Shown here: piece after piece, positions 1 to 7,030 of the stretch
How the letters are laid out: each line of letters starts with the position of its first letter
Numbering within the stretch: the stretch's first letter is position 1
NCBI GenBank assembly: GCA_964517795.1
Contig: CAZFDE010000007.1
Span: 1 to 64,000, forward strand
Reading direction: 5' to 3'
DNA from: CAZFDE01 sp964517795
Lineage (GTDB): Bacteria; Planctomycetota; Phycisphaerae; Sedimentisphaerales; Anaerobacaceae
Length of the DNA: 64,000 bases
Notes under the pieces: model-generated
Databases searched by the model: none
Told to the model about the DNA's origin: nothing
The model's input: the letters and a program-made list of their open reading frames with translations, nothing else
Program-made: the position numbers and the translations under genes

Positions 1-148
1 CTTAACCCATCGCGCAAGTCTTTTTTATAAATTTTTATGAAATATTCGGGTTAGAACTTCATGTGAATCTAAATGGCCAAAACAATAAGGGAATAACTGA
101 CCCGTTTCTATTCGAAGTCATTGTCGAATCTCAATCTAAAAATTATAT

Positions 149-205
149 AAAGTACTATTGTTAAAAGAGATATAATTTTATAAGCATCATCTTGAGCAAT
201 GCTTA
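149..205 (+). promoter_or_regulatory. Possible promoter and 5' hairpin ahead of the small ORF at 238
   Basis: A perfect TATAAT lies at 171-176 in very AT-rich DNA. No good -35 hexamer is visible at the right distance; TAAAGTAC at 149-156 resembles a FliA -35 but has no matching -10. A 7-bp perfect inverted repeat, TAAGCAT (181-187) and ATGCTTA (199-205), starts about where transcription from this -10 would begin, so the mRNA could carry a 5' terminal hairpin. The call rests on pattern alone. Confidence 0.3.
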
Positions 206-237
206 AAAGTGGGATAAACAGTAAAGGAGGAATAAAT

Positions 238-384
238 ATGAATTTAATAACAGTGTGTTTATATATGAAAACGGAATATGTTAAAAGAAGAACATTTGGT
301 AAGAGTGGTTCAAATCAAATTATTTGTATTAAAAATAAAGATTTCCAAGTCAAAAGGAAAATGCTATTGTTAAGCTGGTGTTAA
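238..384 (+). CDS. Small basic protein of unknown function (48 aa)
   Basis: I do not recognise this product. The start is chosen because AAAGGAGG (223-230) sits seven bases before the ATG at 238, the strongest ribosome binding site in this part of the window. The in-frame ATG at 199 lies inside an inverted repeat and has no such site. The product is short, Lys/Arg-rich and contains three Cys; no domain, signal peptide or clear membrane segment is visible. The DNA is far more AT-rich than the flagellar genes, which may mean recent acquisition or a non-conserved gene. It may not be a true gene, but promoter-like and SD signals both favour expression. Confidence 0.4.
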   Translation: MNLITVCLYMKTEYVKRRTFGKSGSNQIICIKNKDFQVKRKMLLLSWC

Positions 385-421
385 TAAAATGTTAATGCCT
401 TGATGGATATATGACCAAAGG

Positions 422-437
422 TGGCATTGATAATGTA
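422..437 (+). promoter_or_regulatory. Degenerate sigma54-like promoter upstream of the TPR gene
   Basis: TGGCATTGATAATGTA keeps the GG of the -24 element at the right spacing, but the -12 element reads GT instead of GC. A CGATAA string at about 464-469 resembles a FliA -10 but lacks a -35. Either could drive the TPR gene at 513; neither is convincing. Confidence 0.2.
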
Positions 438-512
438 GGGGACATCCTTTTGAGCATCACACGATAAGCGTGTTCGATCAAAGATGCAGAAAACGAAAGG
501 GTGTTTTTGTTC

Positions 513-1118
513 ATGGAAGAACAGCGAAACATTCCGGTGAAATCAAGGTGGAATTTCGATACGTTGATGGAGTTGGGGGATTTGTGTGTTGTAGCCGGCG
601 ATTGTGACCGGGCGAATGCCTATTACCAGCAGGCCGCTCAGATAAATCCGAACCAGGCGCAGGTTTATGTCCGCATGGGGGCATTGGCCATGGAACAAAA
701 ATGTTACGATCAGGCCGAATCCTATTATTTGAACGCGATCGAAATCGATCCCCAAAACAGCAAGGCATATTGCGGATTGGGCATCGTGTGTCAACACCAA
801 CACAATTGCCGCCGGGCAGCGGATATGTTTGAAAAGGCGTTGGCTGTCGAACCGGATAACCTCAATGCGATCTTAGGCTTGTACCAAACCTCCGTGCATA
901 TGGACTGCTTCGATCAGATCAAGCTTTATCTGGAAACTTATTTTGAAAAACATCCGGACGATGTTTCGATTTTGTTTTGCCTGGCGACGATCTGTGCCAG
1001 GGAAAAATATTTTCAGCATGCCGTCAAACTGCTCAATCGAATTTTGACGCTCGACCCAACCTATTCAGAGGCCGAAGATCTGCTCGAAGAAGTCCATCAT
1101 GAGATCGACACCCAGTAA
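513..1118 (+). CDS. TPR-repeat protein, paralog of the one at 35418
   Basis: The protein has about 201 residues built almost wholly of tetratricopeptide repeats, with recurring A-x-x-x-Y/F-x-x-A and P-x-x-x-x-A/V-Y spacing. There is no signal peptide or membrane segment, so it is probably cytoplasmic. The ATG at 513 is preferred over GTG 501 because AAAGGG lies 11 bases upstream of 513 but abuts 501. It aligns from end to end without gaps with the TPR protein at 35418-36056; both finish with a nearly identical LLEEVH stretch. Both copies sit beside glycosyltransferase genes, so I infer an adaptor or scaffold role in flagellar glycosylation or secretion. It is convergent with wbpD, with 26 bp between them. 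The specific function is unknown. Confidence 0.8.
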   Translation: MEEQRNIPVKSRWNFDTLMELGDLCVVAGDCDRANAYYQQAAQINPNQAQVYVRMGALAMEQKCYDQAESYYLNAIEIDPQNSKAYCGLGIVCQHQHNCRRAADMFEKALAVEPDNLNAILGLYQTSVHMDCFDQIKLYLETYFEKHPDDVSILFCLATICAREKYFQHAVKLLNRILTLDPTYSEAEDLLEEVHHEIDTQ

Positions 1119-1144
1119 AATGATTGGTCGGCATATCCATCAAA

Positions 1145-1771
1145 TCACATGTTGTCCAGGGGCCGGTCTTCACCGTGATCGAGACATCGGAGAATCCCGT
1201 TTTGGTGTTGGTATCGCCACCCGGTGTGCGGGCATCGCAGAATACCCGATTGATCCGGCCCGTCGAGACGATATCCGTGGCGGCTCATCCAGCCGATCGG
1301 CTTGGCCGGGACCCCGGCCACCAGGGCGTAATCCGGTACATGATGTGTCAGCACCGCACCGGCCGCAATAAAGCAATAGCAACCCAATTCGATTCCGCAC
1401 AGGATCGTCGCATTGGCGCCGACCGTGGCGCCGCGACGAAAATGGGTTGGCCGGTATTCGTTTTTGCGGCTGATCTGCGAACGCGGATTCACAACATTGG
1501 TCAATACACAGGACGGCCCTAAAAAAACATCGTCTTCGATGGTTGCGCCCTGATAGATCGAGACGTTGTTCTGGACCTTCACACAGTTGCCGATGCGGAC
1601 TCCTTCGGCGATAAAAACATTCTGGCCGAAGCTGCACCGGCTGCCGATATGGACGTTTTTCATAATATGCGAGAAATGCCAAATCTGAGTGCCTTCGCCG
1701 ATGGTGCAGGGCGAATCCACACAGGCTGTTTCGTGAACAAAATAATCCGGATGATCCGTTAGGTCGGACAT
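1145..1771 (-). CDS. wbpD: WbpD-like UDP-2-acetamido-3-amino-glucuronate N-acetyltransferase
   Basis: This is a left-handed beta-helix (hexapeptide repeat) acyltransferase of 208 residues. The run IGEGTQIWHFSHIM near residue 25, then GQNVFIAEGV, QNNVSIYQGATIEDDVFLGP, NPRSQISRKNEYRPT and GAVLTHHVPDYALVAGVPAK, follows the WbpD/WlbB family closely. The C-terminus carries the family's Cys-containing tail (CPHTGWRY and a later LRC). The family acetylates the 3-amino group of a UDP-diaminouronic acid, using acetyl-CoA, to give UDP-GlcNAc(3NAc)A. The gene overlaps the end of wbpB by 13 bp and is last in the OGT-wbpB-wbpD unit. The partner aminotransferase (WbpE) and 6-dehydrogenase (WbpA) are not in the window. 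A donor sugar for flagellin or surface glycans is inferred. Confidence 0.85.
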   Translation of the reverse strand: MSDLTDHPDYFVHETACVDSPCTIGEGTQIWHFSHIMKNVHIGSRCSFGQNVFIAEGVRIGNCVKVQNNVSIYQGATIEDDVFLGPSCVLTNVVNPRSQISRKNEYRPTHFRRGATVGANATILCGIELGCYCFIAAGAVLTHHVPDYALVAGVPAKPIGWMSRHGYRLDGPDQSGILRCPHTGWRYQHQNGILRCLDHGEDRPLDNM

Positions 1772-2718
1772 GGGTGAGTTCCTGATGGTTTGACACGTGG
1801 GTGAAAATCCCCTTTGATCCCGACGGGATCGGCGTTTCGTATATCATAGACCAGATCGATGGCGGGCCGGGCGGTGGAAAGACCGAAGCCATTGCCGGTG
1901 AGGATCTGCTGATAGCTTTGAACATGCAGGTCGGTGAAGCCGTTGGAAAAATCGATTTGTTGGCCGTTGACGGTGACCGATCGATAGGTGGTGTAGCCTT
2001 TGGCTTTGCCGCGAAGGTCGTCGTGGTCAATCGACAGAAACCACCGGACCCGGGCTTTTTCAAGTTCCAGAAAACCGGCAGCGCGCCGAGGCCCGGATAC
2101 ATGGACCGTATTTTGTACGACCGGACCGAATATCCAGATCAGCATATCGAAGAAATGAATCCCTATGTTGGTGGCGATGCCCCCGGATTGATTCGGTTGG
2201 CCTTTCCACGAATACAAGTACCATTTGCCCCGCGGCGAAATATACGTCAGGTCAATATCGAATTTCTCGTCCGTCCGGCAGGCATTGACATGCGCTTTGA
2301 GGTCTTTGATGGCCGGATGCAGCCGCAGTTGAAGAATATTATATACCCGGCCGCCGGTTTCCGATTCGATCGTCTCCAGGGCATCGACATTCCACGGATT
2401 GAGCACCAGCGGTTTTTCACAGATCGCATGGGCTCCGACCCGCAACGCAAAGCGGATATGGGCGTCATGAAGATAGTTCGGTGAGCAGATCGAGACGTAA
2501 TCGATTCGGTCTGCATTGCGGCGTTTGAGCTTTTCAATATGCCGGTCGAAGCGTTCGAATTCGGTAAAAAAATCCGCATCCGGGAAGTAAGAATCGATAA
2601 TGCCGACCGAATCGCATTTATCGAGCGCAGCGACCAGTTTATTGCCGGTCTGGCTGATGGCCTGCATATGGCGAGGGGCGATATAGCCGGCGGCGCCGAT
2701 TAATGCGAATTGTTTCAT
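1759..2718 (-). CDS. wbpB: WbpB-like UDP-GlcNAcA 3-dehydrogenase (Gfo/Idh/MocA family)
   Basis: This 319-residue NAD-dependent oxidoreductase has an N-terminal Rossmann fold (FALIGAAGYIAPRH), the YVSICSPNYLH segment, the family EKPLVLNP motif around residue 100, and the C-terminal GGIATNIGIHFFD motif. It best fits the WbpB/WlbA branch, which oxidises C3 of UDP-GlcNAc uronate before transamination. The start at 2718 is chosen over an upstream codon because AGAGGTG lies five bases before this ATG, and because the ATGA overlap with the stop of the GT41 gene (2715) indicates translational coupling. wbpD follows, overlapping by 13 bp. The pairing with wbpD supports synthesis of a diacetamido-uronic acid nucleotide sugar. 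Confidence 0.85.
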   Translation of the reverse strand: MKQFALIGAAGYIAPRHMQAISQTGNKLVAALDKCDSVGIIDSYFPDADFFTEFERFDRHIEKLKRRNADRIDYVSICSPNYLHDAHIRFALRVGAHAICEKPLVLNPWNVDALETIESETGGRVYNILQLRLHPAIKDLKAHVNACRTDEKFDIDLTYISPRGKWYLYSWKGQPNQSGGIATNIGIHFFDMLIWIFGPVVQNTVHVSGPRRAAGFLELEKARVRWFLSIDHDDLRGKAKGYTTYRSVTVNGQQIDFSNGFTDLHVQSYQQILTGNGFGLSTARPAIDLVYDIRNADPVGIKGDFHPRVKPSGTHPCPT

Positions 2719-4457
2719 ACCGACACCTCTTTTCGTGTGTGGCAAACGGCATTTTGTTCATTGCACCAGGCCCGCCAGATCTTTCGGTATGCCTTTTCGA
2801 CGTCAGCGGCAAACATTTTGGCACAACATAAGCCGCTGGCAGCGATGCGTCCTCTCATAGAGATTCGGATCCGGCTCAGGGCGGCCGTGTTTTGAGCTAA
2901 TGAAACGGCTTTGGCGATATAATCGGTGTCATTAGAGGCCGCAAAAAAAGCCAGACCGATTTTGCTTAAGATGCTTAATCCGGTTCGCGACATGTGGTGA
3001 TCCCCGATTCGAGAGATCACCGGCACACCCATCCACAGGGCTTCACAGGTGGTTGTCGTACCGTTGTAGGGAAAGGTGTCCAGCGCAATATCGATCCGGT
3101 TGTAGAGGGCCAGATGGTCTTGCGGTAATTTGCACCAATCGATGATTTCAATTTTCTCGGCGTTCAATCCGCATGCGGTAAACATATCACGATAATAGGA
3201 TTGGATATGATTATCGGCGGCACCCTTGATCTTTAACAGCAATGCGGCATTCGGGACCTGACGGATGATCTCGGACCATACTTTGGCGGTCTGAGAATTC
3301 AGTTTACAGTTGTTGTTGAACGACCCAAATGTGATGTAGCCGTTTTTAATTGCCGGCAATGGCTCAACCAGAGGTGCAAAATCCGGTGGACGATAGCATA
3401 AAAAGCCGCTGTCCAGAAACAGCAGCGTTTCGGTATAACGCGTTGAATGATCGGGTTTATCCGCCAGTCTGTCAGTCAGGCGATAATCGATTTGACTGAT
3501 ACCGGTGGTGTCGGGATATCCTAAATATGTGACTTGTATCGGGGCGGGCTTGTAGGCCATGACCGTTAGACGATTACCGCCGGTGTGGCCCGCTAAATCA
3601 ACGAGGATATCAATTTCATCTGTTTCGATACACTCAACTACTTCAGCATCATTCATGTGAATGATATGGGTGTAATGATCGAATTTATCTTTGAAGCGGG
3701 CGGTGAAATTGTCCGGGAATTCCACATTGCCGTAACCATACAGTTCGAACTGATCTCGACGGTGGCCGTCCAGTAATGATTCAAAGAAATAGGCAACCGA
3801 GCTGCGTCTGAAATCCGGCGAAATATACCCGATTCGCAATTTTCGATCGGGATCGGGCATGTTTGGATGAAAGCGTTTGGCTAAGATTTCCGGTGCATAA
3901 AGCTGCTGCCAGCCGGTATGTTCATCAAGCATCGCATCCAGATCAGGCGACGGCAAATGATGCAGTCGAAACAAGTAATTGCTGTGGACCCTGGAATTAC
4001 TGAGTTGTGAGAGTACCTTTTTAAGCATATCCAGCCCGGTTTCGATCTGACCGGTTTCCATCAAGACACGTGCCAGATTGGCTGCATGGCCGGGTTGCTC
4101 AGGTTCGATCTGAAGGGCTTTTTCATAATGGTTTTGCGCTTTGATCATTCGCCCCGTATATTGATACAGACAACCCAGGCGGTCATGCGCTTTGGCGTTG
4201 GGACCGAATTTTAAAATTTTGCGATACCATTGTTCCGCCCTGTGTTCCTGGTTGCATTTCCACAATACATTAGCAAGCATGAATATCAGATCGATGTTGG
4301 CAGGATCCTTTTTCAGCATGGAGTCAATGACATGTTCGCAATCCGGCGTGATCATTTCATTGACTTGGTCGATAGATCCCTGCTGTATTGCCGCTTCGGC
4401 ATCCGTCAAAAGACGCGTAACATCGAGATGATCCAACCTATGATATTGTCCGGACAT
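2715..4457 (-). CDS. TPR-containing GT41 (SPINDLY/OGT-type) glycosyltransferase
   Basis: About 190 N-terminal residues form TPR repeats. A GT41 catalytic region follows from about residue 205: RIGYISPDFRRSSVAYF, the DLAGHTGGNRL box, YKPAPIQVTYLGYP, DTFPYNGTTTTCEALWMGVP and SRTGLSIL, the hallmark motifs of O-GlcNAc transferases and SPINDLY. Family members transfer a sugar from a nucleotide donor to Ser/Thr of proteins in the cytoplasm. ATG 4457 is chosen over TTG 4460 because GGAG lies nine bases upstream. The gene overlaps wbpB by 4 bp and lies just downstream of fliC-fliS. Flagellin is the likely acceptor, by context. A 10-bp inverted repeat overlaps its ribosome binding site. Confidence 0.88.
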   Translation of the reverse strand: MSGQYHRLDHLDVTRLLTDAEAAIQQGSIDQVNEMITPDCEHVIDSMLKKDPANIDLIFMLANVLWKCNQEHRAEQWYRKILKFGPNAKAHDRLGCLYQYTGRMIKAQNHYEKALQIEPEQPGHAANLARVLMETGQIETGLDMLKKVLSQLSNSRVHSNYLFRLHHLPSPDLDAMLDEHTGWQQLYAPEILAKRFHPNMPDPDRKLRIGYISPDFRRSSVAYFFESLLDGHRRDQFELYGYGNVEFPDNFTARFKDKFDHYTHIIHMNDAEVVECIETDEIDILVDLAGHTGGNRLTVMAYKPAPIQVTYLGYPDTTGISQIDYRLTDRLADKPDHSTRYTETLLFLDSGFLCYRPPDFAPLVEPLPAIKNGYITFGSFNNNCKLNSQTAKVWSEIIRQVPNAALLLKIKGAADNHIQSYYRDMFTACGLNAEKIEIIDWCKLPQDHLALYNRIDIALDTFPYNGTTTTCEALWMGVPVISRIGDHHMSRTGLSILSKIGLAFFAASNDTDYIAKAVSLAQNTAALSRIRISMRGRIAASGLCCAKMFAADVEKAYRKIWRAWCNEQNAVCHTRKEVSV

Positions 4458-4468
4458 CAAATACTGCT

Positions 4469-4514
4469 CCGATAATAATGGCCGCTTGCACTAAGAACCT
4501 TTTGTTATTATCGG
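4469..4514 (-). promoter_or_regulatory. 10-bp inverted repeat over the ribosome binding site of the GT41 gene
   Basis: CCGATAATAA at 4469-4478 and its exact reverse complement TTATTATCGG at 4505-4514 flank 26 bases. Read on the minus strand, the proximal arm ends in CGG of the GGAG ribosome binding site, so pairing would partly hide it. The distal arm reads ACCGATAA, close to a FliA -10 (GCCGATAA), but the best -35 (TAAGTTT) is about 2 bases too close. It could be an operator dyad, a translation-control hairpin, or a sub-optimal sigma28 promoter. Confidence 0.4.
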
Positions 4515-4613
4515 TATTTATAGAAACTTACGACAATTTTTTGAAGATTAAAAAATGCTTTTTCTCGGATGAGACCAGTTGTGAAATCTGGTAAAAATAC
4601 GTAGGCCGACGTG

Positions 4614-4973
4614 TCAATCGGCAATTGCCTTCCATCCCTGATTTAACTCCTCCAGCAGGGCGATGACTTCATTGATCATCTGTTTGTCACATTTAATACT
4701 GGCCTGGTGAAGATGGCTGGCCATAAAAACATATAGTTTGCGCAGATTTTGTGCAATTTCTCCGCCCGCTTCAACATTCAGGACCGTATTGAGTTCGTTG
4801 ATGATATCCAGTGTTTTATTAATATATTTGCCTTTGGCTTCGTAATTTTTTTCGTCTATAGCTTTATTGGCCAGTTTGAGGAATTTGATCGCTCCGTCGT
4901 ATAACATGACAATCAGACGTCCTCTGCTTTGAGTCGAAACCGAAGTGTCCTGATAGGCGGTGGTCGGGTTCAT
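4614..4973 (-). CDS. fliS: FliS, flagellin export chaperone
   Basis: This is a 119-residue all-helical protein with the N-terminal AYQDTSVSTQSRGRLIVMLY segment typical of FliS (Y-x-x-x-x-V-x-T-A/Q-S-x-x-x-L-I-x-M-L-Y) and the usual family length. FliS binds the C-terminal helix of newly made flagellin in the cytoplasm and delivers it to the FlhA export gate. GGAG lies ten bases before the ATG. The gene is 110 bp downstream of fliC on the same strand, with a strong hairpin between them. That arrangement suggests fliS is made at a lower level than fliC from the same transcript. Confidence 0.9.
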   Translation of the reverse strand: MNPTTAYQDTSVSTQSRGRLIVMLYDGAIKFLKLANKAIDEKNYEAKGKYINKTLDIINELNTVLNVEAGGEIAQNLRKLYVFMASHLHQASIKCDKQMINEVIALLEELNQGWKAIAD

Positions 4974-5025
4974 GTTGGGAATACTCCGTTATTCAATAGG
5001 GTTGATCCGTTACGTTTTAACAAAT

Positions 5026-5057
5026 GGGGAGATGATTAGTATCGTAACCATCTCCCC
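5026..5057 (-). terminator. Hairpin after fliC, probable partial terminator or mRNA end
   Basis: GGGGAGATG (5026-5034) and CATCTCCCC (5049-5057) form a perfect 9-bp stem with a 14-base loop, 27 bp downstream of the fliC stop. On the minus strand the stem is followed by ATTTGTTAAAA, only moderately T-rich. It could attenuate read-through into fliS or protect the fliC mRNA 3' end. Confidence 0.6.
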
Positions 5058-5083
5058 CCAATCAAATCCGTTTTTCAAAGAAT

Positions 5084-5902
5084 TTATCGAAGCAGGGTCA
5101 GGGCCATCTGGGGCATAGAGTTTGCCTGCGAGAGCATGGAAACACCTGCCTGTGCAAGGACCTGGTTCCGGGTCATTTGGGCCATTTCCGTGGCCACATC
5201 GACGTCAGAAACACGTGATTCTGCTGCAAGGAGATTTTCGGACTGGATATTGAGCACGCTGACGGTGCCTTCCAGGCGATTCATCTTATACCCGAATTTG
5301 GCTCGGGCGGTATCTTTGGTGCCGATTGCGGTATCCAGACGAGTCAGGGCAGTTTTTGCACAGCTTGTGCCGTCAATTGCCAGACCGGTCAGATTCAGGC
5401 CGCTCGATGCACTGGTCATGATGCTGCCGGTAACGTCGATCTTATCGCTAGTCAGCTCACCGAAGTGGATCGAGTAAGTGCTGGTATCATCCAGCATGCT
5501 GATGCCGTTAAACTTGGTGGATGAGGCGATACGGTCGATCTCCTGGCGCAGCTCGTCAAACTCGTTCTGCATAATGGTTCTCTGGGCATTCGAATAGGAA
5601 CCGGTGGTTGCCTGTTCGGCCAGTGCCTGCATACGAATTAGGACGTCGTCGATGGTCGCCATCGCACCTTCCATCGTCTGAAGCATTGAGATTCCGTCCT
5701 GAGCATTACGTGCACCCTGCTGAATAACAGCAATGTCCGCACGCATCAGCTCCCTGACCGCTAGGCCGGCTGCATCGTCTTTCGCGCTGTTGATTCGCAA
5801 GCCCGAAGACAACCTTTCGACAGACTTGGCCAAATTATCATAGCTTTGGCCCAGATGTCGAGCAGCATTCACTGACATGAGGTTGTTCTTAATTGCTAAC
5901 AT
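5084..5902 (-). CDS. fliC: Flagellin (filament subunit)
   Basis: This 272-residue flagellin has the conserved N-terminal D0/D1 (SVERLSSGLRINSAKDDAAG, then the LQTMEGAMATI region) and C-terminal D1/D0 (ESRVSDVDVATEMAQMT, then QANSMPQMALTLLR). The middle is only about 60 residues, so the outer D2/D3 domains are missing, as in Bacillus-type minimal flagellins. That middle (about residues 140-185) is rich in Ser/Thr, giving possible O-glycosylation sites. It also contains one Cys (in GTSCAK), which is rare in flagellins. AAGGAG lies eight bases before the ATG. A FliA-type promoter lies about 95 bp upstream. fliS, the GT41 enzyme and the wbp genes follow on the same strand. Confidence 0.95.
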   Translation of the reverse strand: MLAIKNNLMSVNAARHLGQSYDNLAKSVERLSSGLRINSAKDDAAGLAVRELMRADIAVIQQGARNAQDGISMLQTMEGAMATIDDVLIRMQALAEQATTGSYSNAQRTIMQNEFDELRQEIDRIASSTKFNGISMLDDTSTYSIHFGELTSDKIDVTGSIMTSASSGLNLTGLAIDGTSCAKTALTRLDTAIGTKDTARAKFGYKMNRLEGTVSVLNIQSENLLAAESRVSDVDVATEMAQMTRNQVLAQAGVSMLSQANSMPQMALTLLR

Positions 5903-5963
5903 TTCAGTAGCTCCTTAATAAAATTTCCAAAAACGCGTACTTGGCCCTATCAAGCCTAAATTG

Positions 5964-5979
5964 ATGTGCCCGTGCACAT
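5964..5979 (-). repeat. Small inverted repeat in the fliC 5' leader
   Basis: ATGTGC-CCGT-GCACAT is a 6-bp stem with a 4-base loop, placed near the expected 5' end of the fliC mRNA. It may stabilise the flagellin transcript or be a repressor site. No CsrA-type GGA loop is present on the transcribed strand. Confidence 0.35.
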
Positions 5980-5997
5980 ACAACTCTTTTATTGCCA

Positions 5998-6024
5998 TTT
6001 TCGTGAGAAGCGGGGTAAACTTAA
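5998..6024 (-). promoter_or_regulatory. FliA (sigma28) promoter of fliC
   Basis: On the minus strand TTAAGTTT (6024-6017), 11 bases, then CACGAAAA (6005-5998). The consensus is TAAAGTTT-N11-GCCGATAA: 7 of 8 bases match in the -35 and 5 of 8 in the -10, at exact spacing. The flgM promoter at 7031-7057 has the same architecture and a similar -10 (ACGA-x-AA). The rest of the 5903-6326 stretch shows no gene I can support. Confidence 0.6.
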
Positions 6025-6326
6025 GGGGTTTTTATGATTGGGTTGCCCAAAAAAATGGGTAATTTGGTTAGGACCTGTAATATGATTTATCTTCATGCTG
6101 TTATGGGCTATTTGAAAGAAAATAATGCGAACAGGCGATTTAAAAAAAATCAGAAAAATATTTTTTTTGAAATCATTATGATGTTGGGCATCTTATTGTG
6201 TTGTTCCCTTTTTTCTCCGCGGAAAAAAACTCAAAGCACAGTTCCGATAAAAACCATATTTATCTGAATTCAACGCGATCCGCAAAGCCCATTGGATGAT
6301 AAAAGGCGGGCATTTGCCGAAATGTG

Positions 6327-6356
6327 TTGATTTTGATTTCATATATGTGGTATAAT
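6327..6356 (+). promoter_or_regulatory. Vegetative (sigma70-type) promoter with extended -10
   Basis: TTGATT (6327-6332), 18 bases, then TGGTATAAT, which is an extended -10 (TGn) with a perfect TATAAT at 6351-6356. It points into the plus strand of the fliC-flgM gap, where only a 65-codon ORF (6380-6577) and a hairpin (6670-6705) follow. It is the best housekeeping-type promoter I see in the window. Confidence 0.55.
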
Positions 6357-6379
6357 ACACACACGATGGGGGTAATGAG

Positions 6380-6577
6380 GTGATCAAAAGGATATCACAT
6401 ACGGTTATTCGTTCGGTTTATCTAAACCACTGTGCCGCGTCATGCGACCGCAGGCCGGCCCGAATGGACCGGTTTCATCGTCGTATGGGATTTCATCGTA
6501 AAATCGACATGCCTTATAACGTTTGCCCCTTCAACAGTAACCATGCCGTCGGCCAGTTTATTGATTATTATGCATAA
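6380..6577 (+). CDS. Doubtful small ORF (65 aa), or part of a non-coding RNA
   Basis: GTG start at 6380, about 24 bases after the TATAAT at 6351, with GGGGG seven bases upstream as a weak ribosome binding site. The product is Arg/His-rich with three Cys and matches nothing I know. Composition gives no clear coding signal. Because a promoter precedes it and a hairpin at 6670-6705 follows, the region may instead make a small RNA of roughly 340 nt. I list it so that the transcription unit is not lost. Confidence 0.25.
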   Translation: MIKRISHTVIRSVYLNHCAASCDRRPARMDRFHRRMGFHRKIDMPYNVCPFNSNHAVGQFIDYYA

Positions 6578-6669
6578 GTTATAAATCGCTTGCTATCGGG
6601 GTTATCCAGTAAATGTTAAAATAGGAAGTATGCGCTGAAATGGCCCGATTCTTAATACCTTTTCACAAA

Positions 6670-6705
6670 CAAAAACAGCGAGATTTGGTTTTCTCGCCGT
6701 TTTTG
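6670..6705 (-). terminator. Terminator of flgM, possibly bidirectional
   Basis: CAAAAACAGCGAG (6670-6682) pairs with CTCGCCGTTTTTG (6693-6705) across a 10-base loop. On the minus strand all 13 positions pair, counting one G-U, and the arm ends in a T run; the element sits 26 bp after the flgM stop. On the plus strand there is one A-C mismatch, so it may also end a transcript from the 6327 promoter. Confidence 0.75.
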
Positions 6706-6730
6706 CTTCGTTGGCCTATATCGGATTTTG

Positions 6731-6997
6731 TCAGACACCAAACGTTGCAATATGTTCTGCAGTCTTTCGAATATTCTCAGGTGTATCGAGTTGGCCTGAT
6801 AGAATCAGTTGCCGCGCTTTATCAATTTTATTGTCATTGTCCGCCTGTAAGTGCAGCGCTTGCTCGATGAGCGTTGTGTAACGTGTTTTTATCTCTGCAC
6901 TTAGCTCATTGGCTGCATTGTTTTTTGCCGCGGACGGTTGATTGCCGTGTTGTTCGCTCATTGCCGGTAAATGGTTGTTATTAATTTTTTCAATCAT
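6731..6997 (-). CDS. flgM: FlgM-like anti-sigma28 factor
   Basis: This 88-residue protein has a polar, probably disordered N-terminal half and a C-terminal helical part, DNDNKIDKARQLILSGQLD then IRKTAEHIATFGV. These match the FlgM pattern (K-I-x-x-I-K-x-x-I-x-x-G-x-Y-x-I-x-x-x-x-I-A-x-x-L) in spacing though not in every residue. FlgM binds FliA until the hook-basal body is finished, then is exported. The gene is monocistronic: its own FliA-type promoter lies about 35 bp upstream and a strong terminator follows. Autoregulation of this type is usual for flgM and supports the call. Confidence 0.65.
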   Translation of the reverse strand: MIEKINNNHLPAMSEQHGNQPSAAKNNAANELSAEIKTRYTTLIEQALHLQADNDNKIDKARQLILSGQLDTPENIRKTAEHIATFGV

Positions 6998-7030
6998 CGT
7001 TATATTCTTTCCCTTAGGTTTTCACTGTCA

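Noticed and set aside
1099..2484. Long plus-strand ORFs opposite wbpD and wbpB
   Set aside because: They are antisense shadows of two well-recognised minus-strand enzymes, without start signals.
5980..6000. TGGCAAT-type sigma54 promoter for fliC
   Set aside because: On the minus strand the GG and the next TTG element are about three bases too far apart.
6224..6250. TCCGATAA as a FliA -10 on the plus strand
   Set aside because: The -35 is poor (AAAAAACT) and no gene follows closely.
6034..6267. Plus-strand ORF of 77 codons in the fliC-flgM gap
   Set aside because: It overlaps the fliC promoter, has no ribosome binding site, and reads as AT-rich low-complexity sequence.
6281..6318. GCAAAGCC string resembling part of a c-di-GMP-I (GEMM) riboswitch
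   Set aside because: The other conserved loops and stems of GEMM are missing, and no gene follows in the right place.
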